A stretch of DNA of 5,901 bases from Chitinophagaceae bacterium (GTDB lineage: Bacteria > Bacteroidota > Bacteroidia > Chitinophagales > Chitinophagaceae). The notes under the pieces are model-generated. The model worked only from the letters and a program-made list of their open reading frames with translations, had not been told where the DNA came from and ran no database searches. Below, in pieces: positions 5,823 to 5,901 of the stretch. Every line of letters begins with the position of its first letter. The first letter of the stretch is position 1. The stretch lies in the NCBI GenBank assembly GCA_019747455.1, contig JAIEQT010000402.1, positions 1-5,901 of the forward strand, given 5' to 3'. The translations under genes were made by a program, and so were the position numbers.

Positions 5823-5901
5823 TTAAAAATCGAGTTGCACACCCATTGCATAGGTTCTTGGTGTAGGAAACCCGGTAATATTATCGGGGTCAATACCTAC
5901 T
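5823..5901 (-). CDS. SusC/RagA-family TonB-dependent receptor, C-terminal 25 residues only
   Basis: The complement of the last 79 bases encodes 25 residues and a TAA stop, including NITGFPTPRTYAMGVQLDF. The G(F/Y)PTPRTY motif followed by an alternating strand ending in phenylalanine is the classic last beta-strand of SusC-type outer-membrane barrels; the terminal F is the barrel-assembly signal. The rest of the gene lies beyond the right edge. It precedes susD by 11 bases, the expected order and spacing for this pair, and drives ligand uptake with energy from TonB. Confidence 0.93.
   Translation of the reverse strand, partial: VGIDPDNITGFPTPRTYAMGVQLDF

Overview
The window looks like a Bacteroidota chromosome, most likely Chitinophagaceae or a close relative. 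The evidence is a SusC/SusD outer-membrane pair, signal-peptide-bearing TlpA proteins with the WFTGC signature of this phylum, AT-rich DNA, and starts without clear Shine-Dalgarno sequences. No rRNA, tRNA, mobile element or CRISPR array is visible, so the taxonomic call rests on protein families alone.

Layout from left to right. (1) Minus strand, 1-434: a 110-residue protein ending in a proline-cysteine tail (CPPVCPPPSP), followed after 2 bases by the start of a membrane protein that runs off the left edge. (2) A 152-base divergent intergenic region (435-586) with operator-like repeats. (3) Plus strand, 587-1318: a MauE/DoxX-like four-helix membrane protein with a CSCGG motif, then a small exported protein with two cysteines (DUF6520-like). 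(4) A perfect 11-bp hairpin (1323-1347) that probably terminates transcription from both sides. (5) Minus strand, 5901 down to 1347: a putative operon of susC (only its last 25 codons are inside), susD, and two tandem paralogous TlpA-like periplasmic thioredoxins. The susC-susD gap is 11 bases and the susD-tlpA gap is 10 bases. A 93-base gap with a weak terminator-like hairpin separates the two tlpA copies.

How the genes may work together. SusC and SusD normally form a TonB-dependent importer with a surface lipoprotein lid. No glycoside hydrolase is visible here. Instead the importer genes are followed by two thiol-disulfide proteins and face a MauE-type protein, a family linked to moving reducing equivalents across the inner membrane, and a small exported cysteine-pair protein. 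The inferred theme is envelope thiol redox coupled to uptake, possibly of a peptide or thiol-containing ligand. This is a hypothesis; the sequence shows only the gene content and order.

Start corrections: several longest open frames begin at TTG or GTG. I chose ATG starts at 434 (minus), 587 (plus) and 4421 (minus), because each gives a family-like N-terminus or a clean signal peptide.
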